DNA from: Fen-549 sp964636655
GTDB lineage: Bacteria > Actinomycetota > Thermoleophilia > Gaiellales > Gaiellaceae
Direction of reading: 5' to 3'
Assembly: GCA_964636655.1 (NCBI GenBank)
Contig: CAZWTK010000011.1
Span: 1 to 59,545 of the forward strand
DNA length: 59,545 bases
Below, in pieces: positions 42,644-50,655 of the stretch. A program made the translations under genes and the position numbers. The notes below the pieces were generated by a model. The model saw only the letters and a list, made by a program, of their open reading frames with translations, did no database searches and had not been told where the DNA came from. How positions within the stretch are numbered: position 1 is the stretch's first letter; every line of letters starts with the position of its first letter.

Positions 42644-43294
42644 TCAGCGAACGACCTTGATGTTGAAATCGCTGGTCTGCAGCGCCCCCATCAGGCGCAG
42701 CCAGAGCGGGAGGTACATCTCCGCGGCGCGGGCGGCCGTGACGTCGCCAAGGTCGATGATCTGATCCGCCGGCCAGCCGAAGCTCTGAAGTAGCTCACCC
42801 ACCGCCTGCTTGGCCACCGCATCGTCGCCGGCAAGGAAGATGTCGTGCTCGCCCGGGACTCTGGCCGGATCGACCATCAATCGGCAGTTAATCGTATTCA
42901 GCGCCTTCACCACTCTGGTGTTGGGAAACTCGCGCTGGATCTGCTCGGCAAGGGAGTCGGTGTTGGCGACGAGCAAACTCGGCGGCATACCCTGCGAGAA
43001 GTCGAGCGGGTTGGCAACGTCGATCAGCACCTTGTCTTTGAGATCCGTCGGGCGGGCGGAGCGAAGCGCGTCGAGCGAGCCGGCTCCTGCGGTGCAGTTG
43101 AAGAGCAGCTCGCCGAATGCGGCCGCCGCGGCGAAGGTGCCCTGACTAGCGGACGGCCCGGCCGTAGCGACCCACTCGCGCGCCTGCTCGTTACCGGCGC
43201 TACGCGAGCCCATCATCACCTCGTGACCGAGCGCAACCAGCTTGCCGGCGATCGCCTTGCCCACCATTCCGGTTCCCAGCACGCCGATCTTCAT
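42644..43294 (-). CDS. NADPH-dependent F420-reductase-like NAD(P)-binding protein
   Basis: A 216-residue protein with an N-terminal Rossmann motif KIGVLGTGMVGKAIAGKLVALGHEV and MMGSRS, as in F420:NADPH oxidoreductases and related proteins. Conserved DVANPLDFSQGMPPSLL and VKALNTINCRLMVDP segments follow. It probably transfers hydride between NADPH and F420 or reduces another substrate. ATG at 43294 with AGGAGAGG upstream. Single gene, convergent with the cyclodeaminase family gene. Confidence 0.85.
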   Translation of the reverse strand: MKIGVLGTGMVGKAIAGKLVALGHEVMMGSRSAGNEQAREWVATAGPSASQGTFAAAAAFGELLFNCTAGAGSLDALRSARPTDLKDKVLIDVANPLDFSQGMPPSLLVANTDSLAEQIQREFPNTRVVKALNTINCRLMVDPARVPGEHDIFLAGDDAVAKQAVGELLQSFGWPADQIIDLGDVTAARAAEMYLPLWLRLMGALQTSDFNIKVVR

Positions 43295-43441
43295 CGTCCT
43301 CTCCTTGCGCCTCTGGCAGAGTCATCGCGACTGCAGACGCTTCCGCTGCGGCCGTGAGCGCTTCCTTCCCGATTCTGGCGGCTTCGATACGGGAAGTTGG
43401 AGGCTGGAGCTATTTTCGGTGACCAGCCCTAGACCGGGCTC

Positions 43442-43648
43442 TCACTCCGGCGGGCGCTCTTCATCGTTCGCCGTCTCTTCCTCTTCGGCGTCGTCGAGCG
43501 TTATACCGGCCTCTTCCGCGGCCCGCGCGGCGGCGGCGGCCAGCTTCTTTTCTTCCTTCTTTTCCTGCTTGCGAGCGCGTTTTTCCCTGAGTGCCCGCTC
43601 GCGCGCCATCTTGGCCATCGTCTGTTGTCGCTTCGTATTTGAGCCCAT
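43442..43648 (-). CDS. Small charged coiled-coil protein
   Basis: A 68-residue protein. The first half is Arg/Lys/Ala-rich helix (MARERALREKRARKQEKKEEKK) and the tail is acidic (DDAEEEETANDEE). No family is recognised. It lies 24 bp after the dprA stop on the same strand, so it may be cotranscribed with yifB-dprA. Low complexity lowers confidence, but the frame and spacing suggest a real gene. Confidence 0.5.
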   Translation of the reverse strand: MGSNTKRQQTMAKMARERALREKRARKQEKKEEKKLAAAAARAAEEAGITLDDAEEEETANDEERPPE

Positions 43649-43672
43649 CCAAACCCCGCTTTCTTCGGCGTC

Positions 43673-44581
43673 TCACCGCGGTTCGCTGGCGTTCGTCTGC
43701 CTACACCGTACAACCAGAGCTCCCTCCGCCCGGTAGACCCCCTCCGCGCAAGCCGCCTCTCCGGCCAGCTCCAGCTCGATCAGCGCCGCGGCGACGATGT
43801 CGGCTGCGAGCCCCGACCTCCCCACCAGCTCGTCCACCGAAGCCGCGCGATCGGCCAATAGCTCGCGCAGCCGGTTTGCTTGATCGGAGAGCCGGCGGCC
43901 GCGGCGAGTCGGCGCCTCCTCCAGGCCGAGCGCCGCGAGCACGTCGCCGGACTCGATCAGCGGCGCGGCGCCCAGGCGTAGTAGTTCGTTCGTGCCACGC
44001 GAGAGCGCGGAGGTGATCTCGCCCGGGACGGCGAACACCTCGCGCCCGTCCTCCAGGGCAAAGTCGGCCGTGATCAGGGCGCCGCTTTTCGCTCGCGCCT
44101 CGACGATGACCGTCACCCCGGCCAGCCCGGCGATGATGCGGTTGCGAGCCGGAAAGCGCCAGGGCGCCGGCTCGACGCCGGGCTCGTACTCCGAGACGAG
44201 CAGTCCCACTTCGGCGACCCGCCGCGCCAGGGCGACGTGAGCGCGCGGGTAGTCGCGATCGATGCCGCAGCCGAGCACGGCAACGGTCGGGCCGCCCGCC
44301 TCGAGCGCGCCGCGATGGGCCTCGGCGTCCACTCCGCGCGCCAGGCCACTGACCACGGTCGCTCCCGCCGCCGCCAGCTCGCGTCCCAGCCGGCGCGCTA
44401 CCAGGGCACCGTAGGGCGAGCAAGAGCGGGTACCGACGATTGCCGCCGCCGGGCCCGAGAGCAACTCGACCGACCCATCTCCGCGCAGGTAAAGGCGGCT
44501 TGGCGGATCGTGAATGGCCGCCAGAAGCGGCGGGTAGTCAGCGCCGCGACGAGTCAGATAGGAACGGCGCCTGCTCGTCAC
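43673..44581 (-). CDS. dprA: DNA-processing protein DprA
   Basis: A 302-residue protein. The Rossmann-like DprA core has AIVGTRSCSPYGALVARRLGREL, VVSGLARGVDAEAHRGAL, and PARNRIIAGLAGVTVIVEA with the conserved Arg/Asn loop. A C-terminal winged-helix-like DML1 domain follows. It loads RecA onto incoming single-stranded DNA in transformation. The GTG at 44581 overlaps the yifB stop (GTGA), and the yifB-dprA order is typical of actinobacteria. Confidence 0.94.
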   Translation of the reverse strand: MTSRRRSYLTRRGADYPPLLAAIHDPPSRLYLRGDGSVELLSGPAAAIVGTRSCSPYGALVARRLGRELAAAGATVVSGLARGVDAEAHRGALEAGGPTVAVLGCGIDRDYPRAHVALARRVAEVGLLVSEYEPGVEPAPWRFPARNRIIAGLAGVTVIVEARAKSGALITADFALEDGREVFAVPGEITSALSRGTNELLRLGAAPLIESGDVLAALGLEEAPTRRGRRLSDQANRLRELLADRAASVDELVGRSGLAADIVAAALIELELAGEAACAEGVYRAEGALVVRCRQTNASEPR

Positions 44582-46035
44582 GTCGTCAGCTCCGGCGGGA
44601 TGCGATAGGAGAGCGCCTCGGCCAGATGCTCGCGACCGATCTCCTCGGCGCCGGCGAGCGCCGCGATCGTGCGCGCCACCCGGGCGACCCGCGCCCGCCC
44701 GCGCCCCGAGAGCGCCATCCGCTCGACGGCGTCGGTGAGGAGTGACCTGGCCTCGGCGCTCAGTCGTGGCGGATCGGATTGCAGCCGCTCCCGCGCCGCC
44801 TGCACCCGACCTCGCACGAGTGCCGAGGCCTCCTCCCCGCTTGCGTCCAGCTCGGCGGCGCGCGGGCGCGGCATTGCCACCACCAGATCGAAGCGGTCGA
44901 TCAGCGCGCGCGAGAGCTTCTCGCGGAAGCGCGCCAGCCTGACCGCCGAGCAGGAGCAGCCGGCCGCATCGCCCTTACCGCCGCAGGGGCAGAGGTTCAT
45001 CGTCGCGACCAGCTGGAAGCTGGCCGGGAAGACGGCGCGGCCGCTGGCGCGAGCCACGCTGACGACGCCGTCTTCGAGCGGCTGGCGCAGCGCCTCCAGA
45101 ACCGGCCGCTGAAACTCGGGGAACTCGTCGAGCAGCAGAACTCCGCGGTGCGCCAGGCTGGCCTCGCCGGGGCTGGGGCCGCTGCCGCCGCCGACGATCG
45201 CAGGCATCGAGGAAGAGTGGTGCGGAGCGCGGAAGGGCGGCGCCGCGACCAGCGGGTGCTCGCGTGGAAGCAGTCCGACCACCGAATGGATGCGCGTCAC
45301 CTCGAGTGCCTCTTCCTCGGCCAGCGCCGGCAGGATTCCCGGCAAGCGGCGCGCGAGCATCGTCTTGCCCGTCCCGGGCGGACCGGCCAGAAGCAGGTTG
45401 TGACGCCCGGCGGCGGCGATCTCGAGCGCCCGGCGCCCGCGCCGCTGCCCCTTCACCTCGACCAGGTCGGGGCAGGAGGCGCGCCGCGGGAGGCCGTCCG
45501 TGCGGAGCGGCGGCGGCTCTGGTAGCCAGTCGCCGCTCATGTAAGCGACCGCCTCGACGAGGTGGCGCACCGGCACCGGATCGACGCCGGCCAGCGCCAC
45601 CTCGCCCGCCGACTCGGCCGCGCAGAGCACGAACTCGATTCCCGCCCGTCGAGCTCCCTCGGCCACGACCAGCGCTCCCCCGACCGGACGCACCCGGCCG
45701 TCCAAGGCCAGCTCGCCCACGGCCGCGTGCGCCCTGAGCGAATCGGGCGGAATTTGGTGCGAGGCGGCGAGGATGGCGAGCGCGATCGTTAGGTCGAAGC
45801 CGGAGCCCTCCTTGCGCAGGTCGGCCGGCGCGAGATTGACGGTGATGCGCCTGAGCGGCCAGGTCAGCTCGGCCGAGACGATGCCGCTGCGAACGCGCTC
45901 CTTGGCCTCCTGACAGGCCCTATCAGCCAGCCCGACGATGGCAAACGAGGGCACTCCCTTTTGCAGATGCGCCTCGACTTCTACCCGCCGCGGCTCCAGC
46001 CCGACGAGCGCGTAGGTCAGCATCTGCGCGAGCAC
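44578..46035 (-). CDS. yifB: YifB/ComM-family Mg-chelatase-like AAA+ ATPase
   Basis: A 485-residue ATPase. The N-terminal ChlI-like domain (about 1-160) includes GLADRACQEAKERVRSG. The AAA+ core has Walker A GPPGTGKTMLARRL (about 218-231), Walker B GVLLLDEFPEF, and the arginine-containing sensor region. A short lid follows, ending in a C-terminal Mg-chelatase domain. ComM relatives are branch-migration helicases for natural transformation. The GTG at 46035 is supported by a TAGCCT -10 box 6 nt upstream, though the ATG at 46023 is possible. Confidence 0.94.
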   Translation of the reverse strand: MLAQMLTYALVGLEPRRVEVEAHLQKGVPSFAIVGLADRACQEAKERVRSGIVSAELTWPLRRITVNLAPADLRKEGSGFDLTIALAILAASHQIPPDSLRAHAAVGELALDGRVRPVGGALVVAEGARRAGIEFVLCAAESAGEVALAGVDPVPVRHLVEAVAYMSGDWLPEPPPLRTDGLPRRASCPDLVEVKGQRRGRRALEIAAAGRHNLLLAGPPGTGKTMLARRLPGILPALAEEEALEVTRIHSVVGLLPREHPLVAAPPFRAPHHSSSMPAIVGGGSGPSPGEASLAHRGVLLLDEFPEFQRPVLEALRQPLEDGVVSVARASGRAVFPASFQLVATMNLCPCGGKGDAAGCSCSAVRLARFREKLSRALIDRFDLVVAMPRPRAAELDASGEEASALVRGRVQAARERLQSDPPRLSAEARSLLTDAVERMALSGRGRARVARVARTIAALAGAEEIGREHLAEALSYRIPPELTT

Positions 46036-46041
46036 GCACTC

Positions 46042-46047
46042 AGGCTA
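46042..46047 (-). promoter_or_regulatory. -10 box of leaderless yifB-dprA operon
   Basis: TAGCCT on the minus strand, GAGTGC (6 nt), then GTG at 46035. Confidence 0.55.
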
Positions 46048-46131
46048 GGAGGAGAATCCTCACGCGCCTGTCACAACTCGGCGCCGAAAGGCGCGCGGAC
46101 GCGGCGAGTAGTACCCAACGTCCGTACTAAG

Positions 46132-46150
46132 TAGTATGTTCTGCACATAC
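46132..46150 (+). promoter_or_regulatory. Promoter-operator element upstream of P-loop ATPase gene
   Basis: TAGTAT (46132-46137) could be a -10 box. The perfect inverted repeat GTATGT-TCTGC-ACATAC (46134-46150) overlaps it and ends 1 bp before the ATG. The position suggests repression, possibly autogenous. No regulator is adjacent. Confidence 0.45.
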
Positions 46151-46151
46151 C

Positions 46152-47288
46152 ATGATCAGCGACGTCAACCCCTTCGTCTACTCCCGGCCCATCGCTCCCG
46201 AGGACGTCATCGATCGCGACGACGAGACGCGCGAGTTGCTGAGAAAGGTCGTCGGTGGTCACTACGTCCGGCTCTACGCGCCACGCAAGTACGGAAAGAC
46301 CAGCCTGCTCAAGCGGGCGCTCCGCGACGGCGAGCGCCGGGAGGGGCTCGTTCCCGTGCTCGTCGATCTCTACCGGGTGGCCTCGCTCGCCGACGTGACG
46401 ATCCGCTTCGAGCGCGCCTACGCCAAGTACCTGAAGGGCGCCCTGCGCGCCAAGATCGAGGACTTTCTGCAGCGCACCGGCCTGGGACTGTCGCTGGGCG
46501 CCTTCGGCATCAGCGCCAAGATCCAGCTCGATCCCAGGACCGAGTCGCTGGCCGCGCTTCATGCCCTGCTCGACCTGCCGCTGCGCCTGGAGGAGGGCGG
46601 CGGCTTTCGGACCTTCGTCGCGCTGGACGAGTTTCAGGACGTGAGCCGGATCTCCGACCTCGACGGGCTCATCCGCAGTCACATCCAACACCAGGGCGAG
46701 GTGGCCTCCTACGTCTTCGCCGGCTCCGAGCCTGGCTTGATGAGGCAGCTGTTCGAGGATCGAAGTCGGCCTCTCTACGACTCGGCGGTTCCGATGCGCC
46801 TCGGCCGGCTGCCCGATCCGGCCATCGCCGACTACATCGCGAACCGCTTCGAGCAGAGCAAGCGAAGCGCGGGCGAGGCGCTCAACCCGCTGCTCGCCGC
46901 GGCACTGGGTCATCCCCAGCGGGCGATGATGCTCGCCTACCACCTCTGGGAGCAGGTCGCGCCGGGCGAGACGGCGACACTCGATGACTGGTCACGCGCT
47001 CACGCCTCGGCGCTGACCGAGCTACAGCCCGAGCTCGACGCCCACTGGCACGGCTTCTCGTTGAACGACCAGAAGACAATGCGCTCAATCGTGGCCGGCG
47101 CCGGCTCGCCCTACCGCGCTGGTCTTCTGAATCGACTCGAGCTGAGCAAGTCGACGGCACAAAGCGTCGTCGCCCGCTTCGTCCAGACGGCCGAGATCGA
47201 GCCCGAAGGGCACAGGTACCGCGTCGTCGACCCGCTCTTCGCCGAGTGGATCGAGCGGGTCGACTCGGGCTCGCTCGACGAGGACTGA
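46152..47288 (+). CDS. Archaeal-type P-loop ATPase with C-terminal winged helix
   Basis: A 378-residue protein of the archaeal-ATPase/STAND-like class. Walker A is YAPRKYGKTSLLKRAL (about 42-57) and Walker B TFVALDEFQDVS (about 155-166). A sensor region FAGSEPGLMRQLF, a helical lid, and a C-terminal winged-helix-like segment (YRAGLLNRLELSKSTAQSVVARF) follow. Such ATPases are often orphan genes near defence or mobile DNA, but the role is unknown. It breaks the usual yraN-yifB order and diverges from yifB. No ribosome-binding site is visible at the ATG at 46152. Confidence 0.8.
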   Translation: MISDVNPFVYSRPIAPEDVIDRDDETRELLRKVVGGHYVRLYAPRKYGKTSLLKRALRDGERREGLVPVLVDLYRVASLADVTIRFERAYAKYLKGALRAKIEDFLQRTGLGLSLGAFGISAKIQLDPRTESLAALHALLDLPLRLEEGGGFRTFVALDEFQDVSRISDLDGLIRSHIQHQGEVASYVFAGSEPGLMRQLFEDRSRPLYDSAVPMRLGRLPDPAIADYIANRFEQSKRSAGEALNPLLAAALGHPQRAMMLAYHLWEQVAPGETATLDDWSRAHASALTELQPELDAHWHGFSLNDQKTMRSIVAGAGSPYRAGLLNRLELSKSTAQSVVARFVQTAEIEPEGHRYRVVDPLFAEWIERVDSGSLDED

Positions 47289-47434
47289 GCCGGACGACAC
47301 AGGTCGTGGCGGCGACCGGAGCGGTCGCCCGTGTGGGCACCTCGCCGGTTCGGGCAGCGCGAGATCAGCGACGAGGCCGGAGGGGGATCTGATCTCGTCG
47401 CGATCTCGCGGGCTTGCACGCGCTCGCGCTCTGC

Positions 47435-48565
47435 TCAAGCGAAGCGGGTTACCAGGACGTCCTCGTAATACTCCCCGGCCCGGCGGCCGGTACGGCGGTT
47501 CACATGACGGCGATGACGCTCCTCGAGCCGTAGCCCGGCGGCAGCGAGAATCTCCGGATAGAGATCGCGGCGGTCGTTGACGACGATCAGCACCGGGGCG
47601 TCGGGCCTCAGGGCCGGTCGCAGGTTCTCGAGCGCCGCTGCGATGCCCTGCGAGTAGCCGGCGAGCGCGGCGCGCCCGCTTCCACGCGCCGCCGGCCCAA
47701 GCTCGAGCTCCCGCCGGTCGTCGAGCCCGAGCAGCTCGTAGGCGTAGCGGTGCTGCTCGTGATAGTCGATCAGGCCTGGGTAGGGCGGCGAGGTGATGAT
47801 GCCGTCGAAGCGTCGTTCGAGGCGAATCGAGCGCGTATCTGCGTGCAGAACGCTCGCCGCGCGACCGCGTGCGCGCAGGCGCTGGAACTGCTTGATTCGC
47901 TCGAGCGTGTCGAGTGCGTAGCGGCGCAGGAAGTGCGAGGCGCTCTCGACCGGGCGGCAGGTACGACGATGCTTGTGGCACCAGTAGGGCTCGAGCTGCG
48001 GAGCACGCGGAAACTCGAGATCGAAGTGGCGCGTGCGCCGGGCCGAGCGCGCGGCACGGGTAAGAACGACCCGGAGCACATCGGTGTGCTCGCAGCCCGC
48101 GATCTGCTCGCGGAAGGAGAGAAGCTGGTCGAGCGCCTGTGGCGCGTACCAGTCGCTCAGATACGAAGAGCAGGCGCGCTTCGACAGCGGTGCCGCCTGC
48201 GTGTCGAGCGCGGCCACAACGCTCCTGATCTCCTTCTCTAGCGCGAACAGCTCGTAGCGGCTCGTCTTGACCTGCATCAGCAGGCAGTTGAAGGCGGCGA
48301 TGTCGATTCCGGTCGCGTCCAGCCCGCTCTCGAGCGCCTGTACCAGCGTCGTGCCCGAGCCGGCGAAGGGATCGAGGACGTTGTCTCCGGGCCGGAAGTA
48401 GCGATCGATCAAAGTCTCGACGAGCTGGGGAATGAACTTTCCCAGGTAAGGATGGAGGCGATGGACGTGCTTCGTCCGCTCGCGCTCGGGAAGGTCACGC
48501 TCCGACCAGGAGAGGTCGAGGTCGAGGTCGAGTTCGCGGTAGAGGGCTTCCTGGGTGAGCGCCAT
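47435..48565 (-). CDS. DNA methyltransferase, SPPY (N4-cytosine or N6-adenine) type
   Basis: A 376-residue DNA methyltransferase. SAM-binding motif I VLDPFAGSGTTLVQAL (about 61-76) comes first, and the catalytic motif IV GIITSPPYPGLIDY (about 258-271) comes in the second half. That order is unlike many beta-class enzymes. SPPY favours N4-cytosine methylation by family statistics, but N6-adenine is possible. There is a central, less conserved region that may be the target recognition domain. No restriction endonuclease is adjacent, so it may be an orphan. A 12-bp palindrome CGAATCGATTCG sits just upstream. Confidence 0.87.
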   Translation of the reverse strand: MALTQEALYRELDLDLDLSWSERDLPERERTKHVHRLHPYLGKFIPQLVETLIDRYFRPGDNVLDPFAGSGTTLVQALESGLDATGIDIAAFNCLLMQVKTSRYELFALEKEIRSVVAALDTQAAPLSKRACSSYLSDWYAPQALDQLLSFREQIAGCEHTDVLRVVLTRAARSARRTRHFDLEFPRAPQLEPYWCHKHRRTCRPVESASHFLRRYALDTLERIKQFQRLRARGRAASVLHADTRSIRLERRFDGIITSPPYPGLIDYHEQHRYAYELLGLDDRRELELGPAARGSGRAALAGYSQGIAAALENLRPALRPDAPVLIVVNDRRDLYPEILAAAGLRLEERHRRHVNRRTGRRAGEYYEDVLVTRFA

Positions 48566-48570
48566 CGCCC

Positions 48571-48582
48571 GAATCGATTCGA
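48571..48582. promoter_or_regulatory. 12-bp palindrome upstream of DNA methyltransferase
   Basis: CGAATCGATTCG is a perfect palindrome 5 bp before the ATG at 48565. It may be an operator or a target site of the enzyme itself; the sequence alone cannot tell. Confidence 0.4.
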
Positions 48583-48634
48583 CGCGAGCAGGCCTCAGCC
48601 CTGCAAAGCTGCCTAAACCTGGTGGCGGTTCCGT

Positions 48635-49519
48635 TTACGAGCTGACGGCCGAAAACTCGAGCGCGCCCGGGCTTCCGTTGGGCAGCCTGGCGTCCTCCCA
48701 GGCCTTCGCGACGGCCTCGCCGAGGCGCGCGCAGCGTTCGAGGCTCGCTTCAGAGAAGTTGCCCAAGACAACACCACAACCGGCGCCGGGTCCTTCCGCG
48801 CCGGCCAGCAGCTGCTCGACCTCCTGCTCGGAGTGACCGGCCGCGGCGACGAGCATCAGATCTCCGCACCAGACACTCGTTCCGGCCTCAAGTGCGTACT
48901 CGCGCAGCACTCCCATCGGATAGGAGCGCTGCTCGGGGGTGTCGTAGCCGTACCAGTAGATGACCTTGAAGTCGTCTTCGATCAGGCCGGCGGCCAGCTC
49001 CAGCGCCGAGATTCCGCCGGCGATCTCGAAGGGCTGGAAGGGATCGATAGTGACGACGACGTCTTCCGACTCGTCCTTCAGCCGGCGCGCCTCCTCCACG
49101 GCCGTGGTCATCCCGTCTGCTTCACGCACTACCTCCTGCCCGCCCAGCCCCAGGTCGGCGGCGGCGGCGCGCAAACTGGCGACGCTCTCGGGATCGAGGT
49201 CGCAGAGCAGATACTCGGCAGCCGGACCCAGCATCCGCATCGCCAGCAGGGCCGAGCCCGGATAGCTCGACGGCGCCTCGCCTTCGACCGAGAGCCTGTC
49301 CAGTTCGGCGGCGTAGCGCGATCCGGCCAGCTCGGGAACGCTGCCGCTGCGCTCGAGAAAGCGATAGACGCCGTAGTCGCGGTCGGGCGAATGCGTCAGC
49401 GGATACGACGCCGAGCCCGCATGCGTCTCCCAGTAGCGCTTCGGCGGCTCTTGCGCGAGCAGCTCGGCCAGCACCAGGTGCTTCCAGACGTCACCGATGT
49501 TCCCGTAGTAGCGGTTCAT
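48635..49519 (-). CDS. RlmJ-like (DUF519) putative methyltransferase, altered active site
   Basis: A 294-residue protein that follows the RlmJ pattern: an N-terminal YYGNIGDVWKHLVLAELL, then WETHAGSASYPL as SAM motif, and a central PGSALLAMRML. RlmJ methylates A2030 of 23S rRNA using a DPPY-type motif. Here the equivalent strand reads VVVTIDPFQPFE, so the catalytic tetrad is changed. Other substrates or loss of activity are possible. ATG at 49519. It lies between the DNA methyltransferase and yraN on the same strand. Confidence 0.68.
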   Translation of the reverse strand: MNRYYGNIGDVWKHLVLAELLAQEPPKRYWETHAGSASYPLTHSPDRDYGVYRFLERSGSVPELAGSRYAAELDRLSVEGEAPSSYPGSALLAMRMLGPAAEYLLCDLDPESVASLRAAAADLGLGGQEVVREADGMTTAVEEARRLKDESEDVVVTIDPFQPFEIAGGISALELAAGLIEDDFKVIYWYGYDTPEQRSYPMGVLREYALEAGTSVWCGDLMLVAAAGHSEQEVEQLLAGAEGPGAGCGVVLGNFSEASLERCARLGEAVAKAWEDARLPNGSPGALEFSAVSS

Positions 49520-49580
49520 GCGAGCACCAAGCTAACACTAGACCTACGCGCGGCGCGAGAGATAGCCGGCACGACGGTTT

Positions 49581-49922
49581 CTAAAACGCGTTTTCGATCC
49601 GCTCCAACCCGCCACCGCGCAGCGCAACCACGTCGAAGCGCACGATCTGCTCCTGCAACGACTGCGCCGCAAGCCACGCTTCGGCCGCGCGACGCAGGCG
49701 GCGCTGCTTGCGCTCGTCGACCATCTCGAGCGGATCGCCGTAGCCCTCCCCCGTTTTCTCCTTGACCTCGCAAAAGACGACGACGCCGCGGCGCCGACAG
49801 AGCAGATCGACCTCGACGCCCGCCAGGCGGATGTTGGCGCCGAGGATCCTGTAGCCGCGCAGGCGGTAGTGGCGACGGGCGCGGCGCTCGGCCCGAGCGC
49901 CCGGAAGCCCGATCGCTCTCAC
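49581..49922 (-). CDS. yraN: YraN-family putative endonuclease
   Basis: A 113-residue protein with the PD-(D/E)XK-like core of UPF0102: AERRARRHYRLRGYRILGANIRLAGVEVDLLCRR followed by VVVFCEVKEK (Glu-x-Asp...Glu-Val-Lys). YraN has unknown physiological function in most species. The GTG at 49922 is 7 bp after the rnhB stop, so the two are cotranscribed; a longer frame would overlap rnhB. Confidence 0.9.
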   Translation of the reverse strand: MRAIGLPGARAERRARRHYRLRGYRILGANIRLAGVEVDLLCRRRGVVVFCEVKEKTGEGYGDPLEMVDERKQRRLRRAAEAWLAAQSLQEQIVRFDVVALRGGGLERIENAF

Positions 49923-49929
49923 CGGGGGA

Positions 49930-50568
49930 TCACGCGCTTTGCTCGTAGCATGCGGCGTTGAAAGAAAGGCGATGGACGGCGCTGGGTCCGTGCCGGCGCA
50001 CAGCGGCGGAGTGGGCGCCGGTGATGTAGCCGACGTGAGCGGCGAAACCGTAGGCGGGATAGAGCGCATCGAGCCGCCGCATCATCCGGTCGCGCACGAC
50101 CTTGGCCACGATCGAGGCGCAGGCGATGGCCGCGCTCTTCTCGTCGCCGCCCGCGATCGGGGTGTGCGACAGAGCCTCCGGGCCGAGCGAGAAGCCGTCG
50201 ACCAGGCAGACCTGCGCGGGCGGGACACAGGCTCTGAGTGCTCGCTCGAGTGCCTCGAGATTGGTCTTGTGCAGCCCGCAACGATCGATCTCCCCGGCCG
50301 GGACGGTCTCCACTACAACTAGCTCGCTCAGCGCGAGCACGATCGGCAAGAGCCGCTCGCGTGCGGCCGAATCGCACTGTTTGGAATCGCGCAGCCCGGC
50401 CAGGGCACGGGCCCGCGAGCCGCGAAGCCTGTCCAGGTCGAGAACCACGGCCGCCGCGGTCAACGGCCCGGCCAGCGACCCCCGCCCCACCTCGTCCGCG
50501 CCGGCGACGAAGCGGGCGCCGAACTGCCGATCATGCCGAATCAGCTTCGTGGCGAGGTCCGTGCTCAC
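49930..50568 (-). CDS. rnhB: Ribonuclease HII
   Basis: A 212-residue enzyme that removes ribonucleotides from DNA. GADEVGRGSLAGP (about 23-35) holds the first Asp and Glu, CLVDGFSL the third acidic residue, and AKVVRDRMM completes the family pattern. GTG start at 50568. It lies 87 bp after rplS and directly before yraN, in the conserved actinobacterial order. Confidence 0.95.
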   Translation of the reverse strand: MSTDLATKLIRHDRQFGARFVAGADEVGRGSLAGPLTAAAVVLDLDRLRGSRARALAGLRDSKQCDSAARERLLPIVLALSELVVVETVPAGEIDRCGLHKTNLEALERALRACVPPAQVCLVDGFSLGPEALSHTPIAGGDEKSAAIACASIVAKVVRDRMMRRLDALYPAYGFAAHVGYITGAHSAAVRRHGPSAVHRLSFNAACYEQSA

Positions 50569-50655
50569 GGTCGCGAGAATAGCGCGGGTGCCGGCCCAAC
50601 CGCCCGGCGGGTAGCGAAAGTTTCTCTCCCTCTACAAAGATCGCGGCGGCGAACG

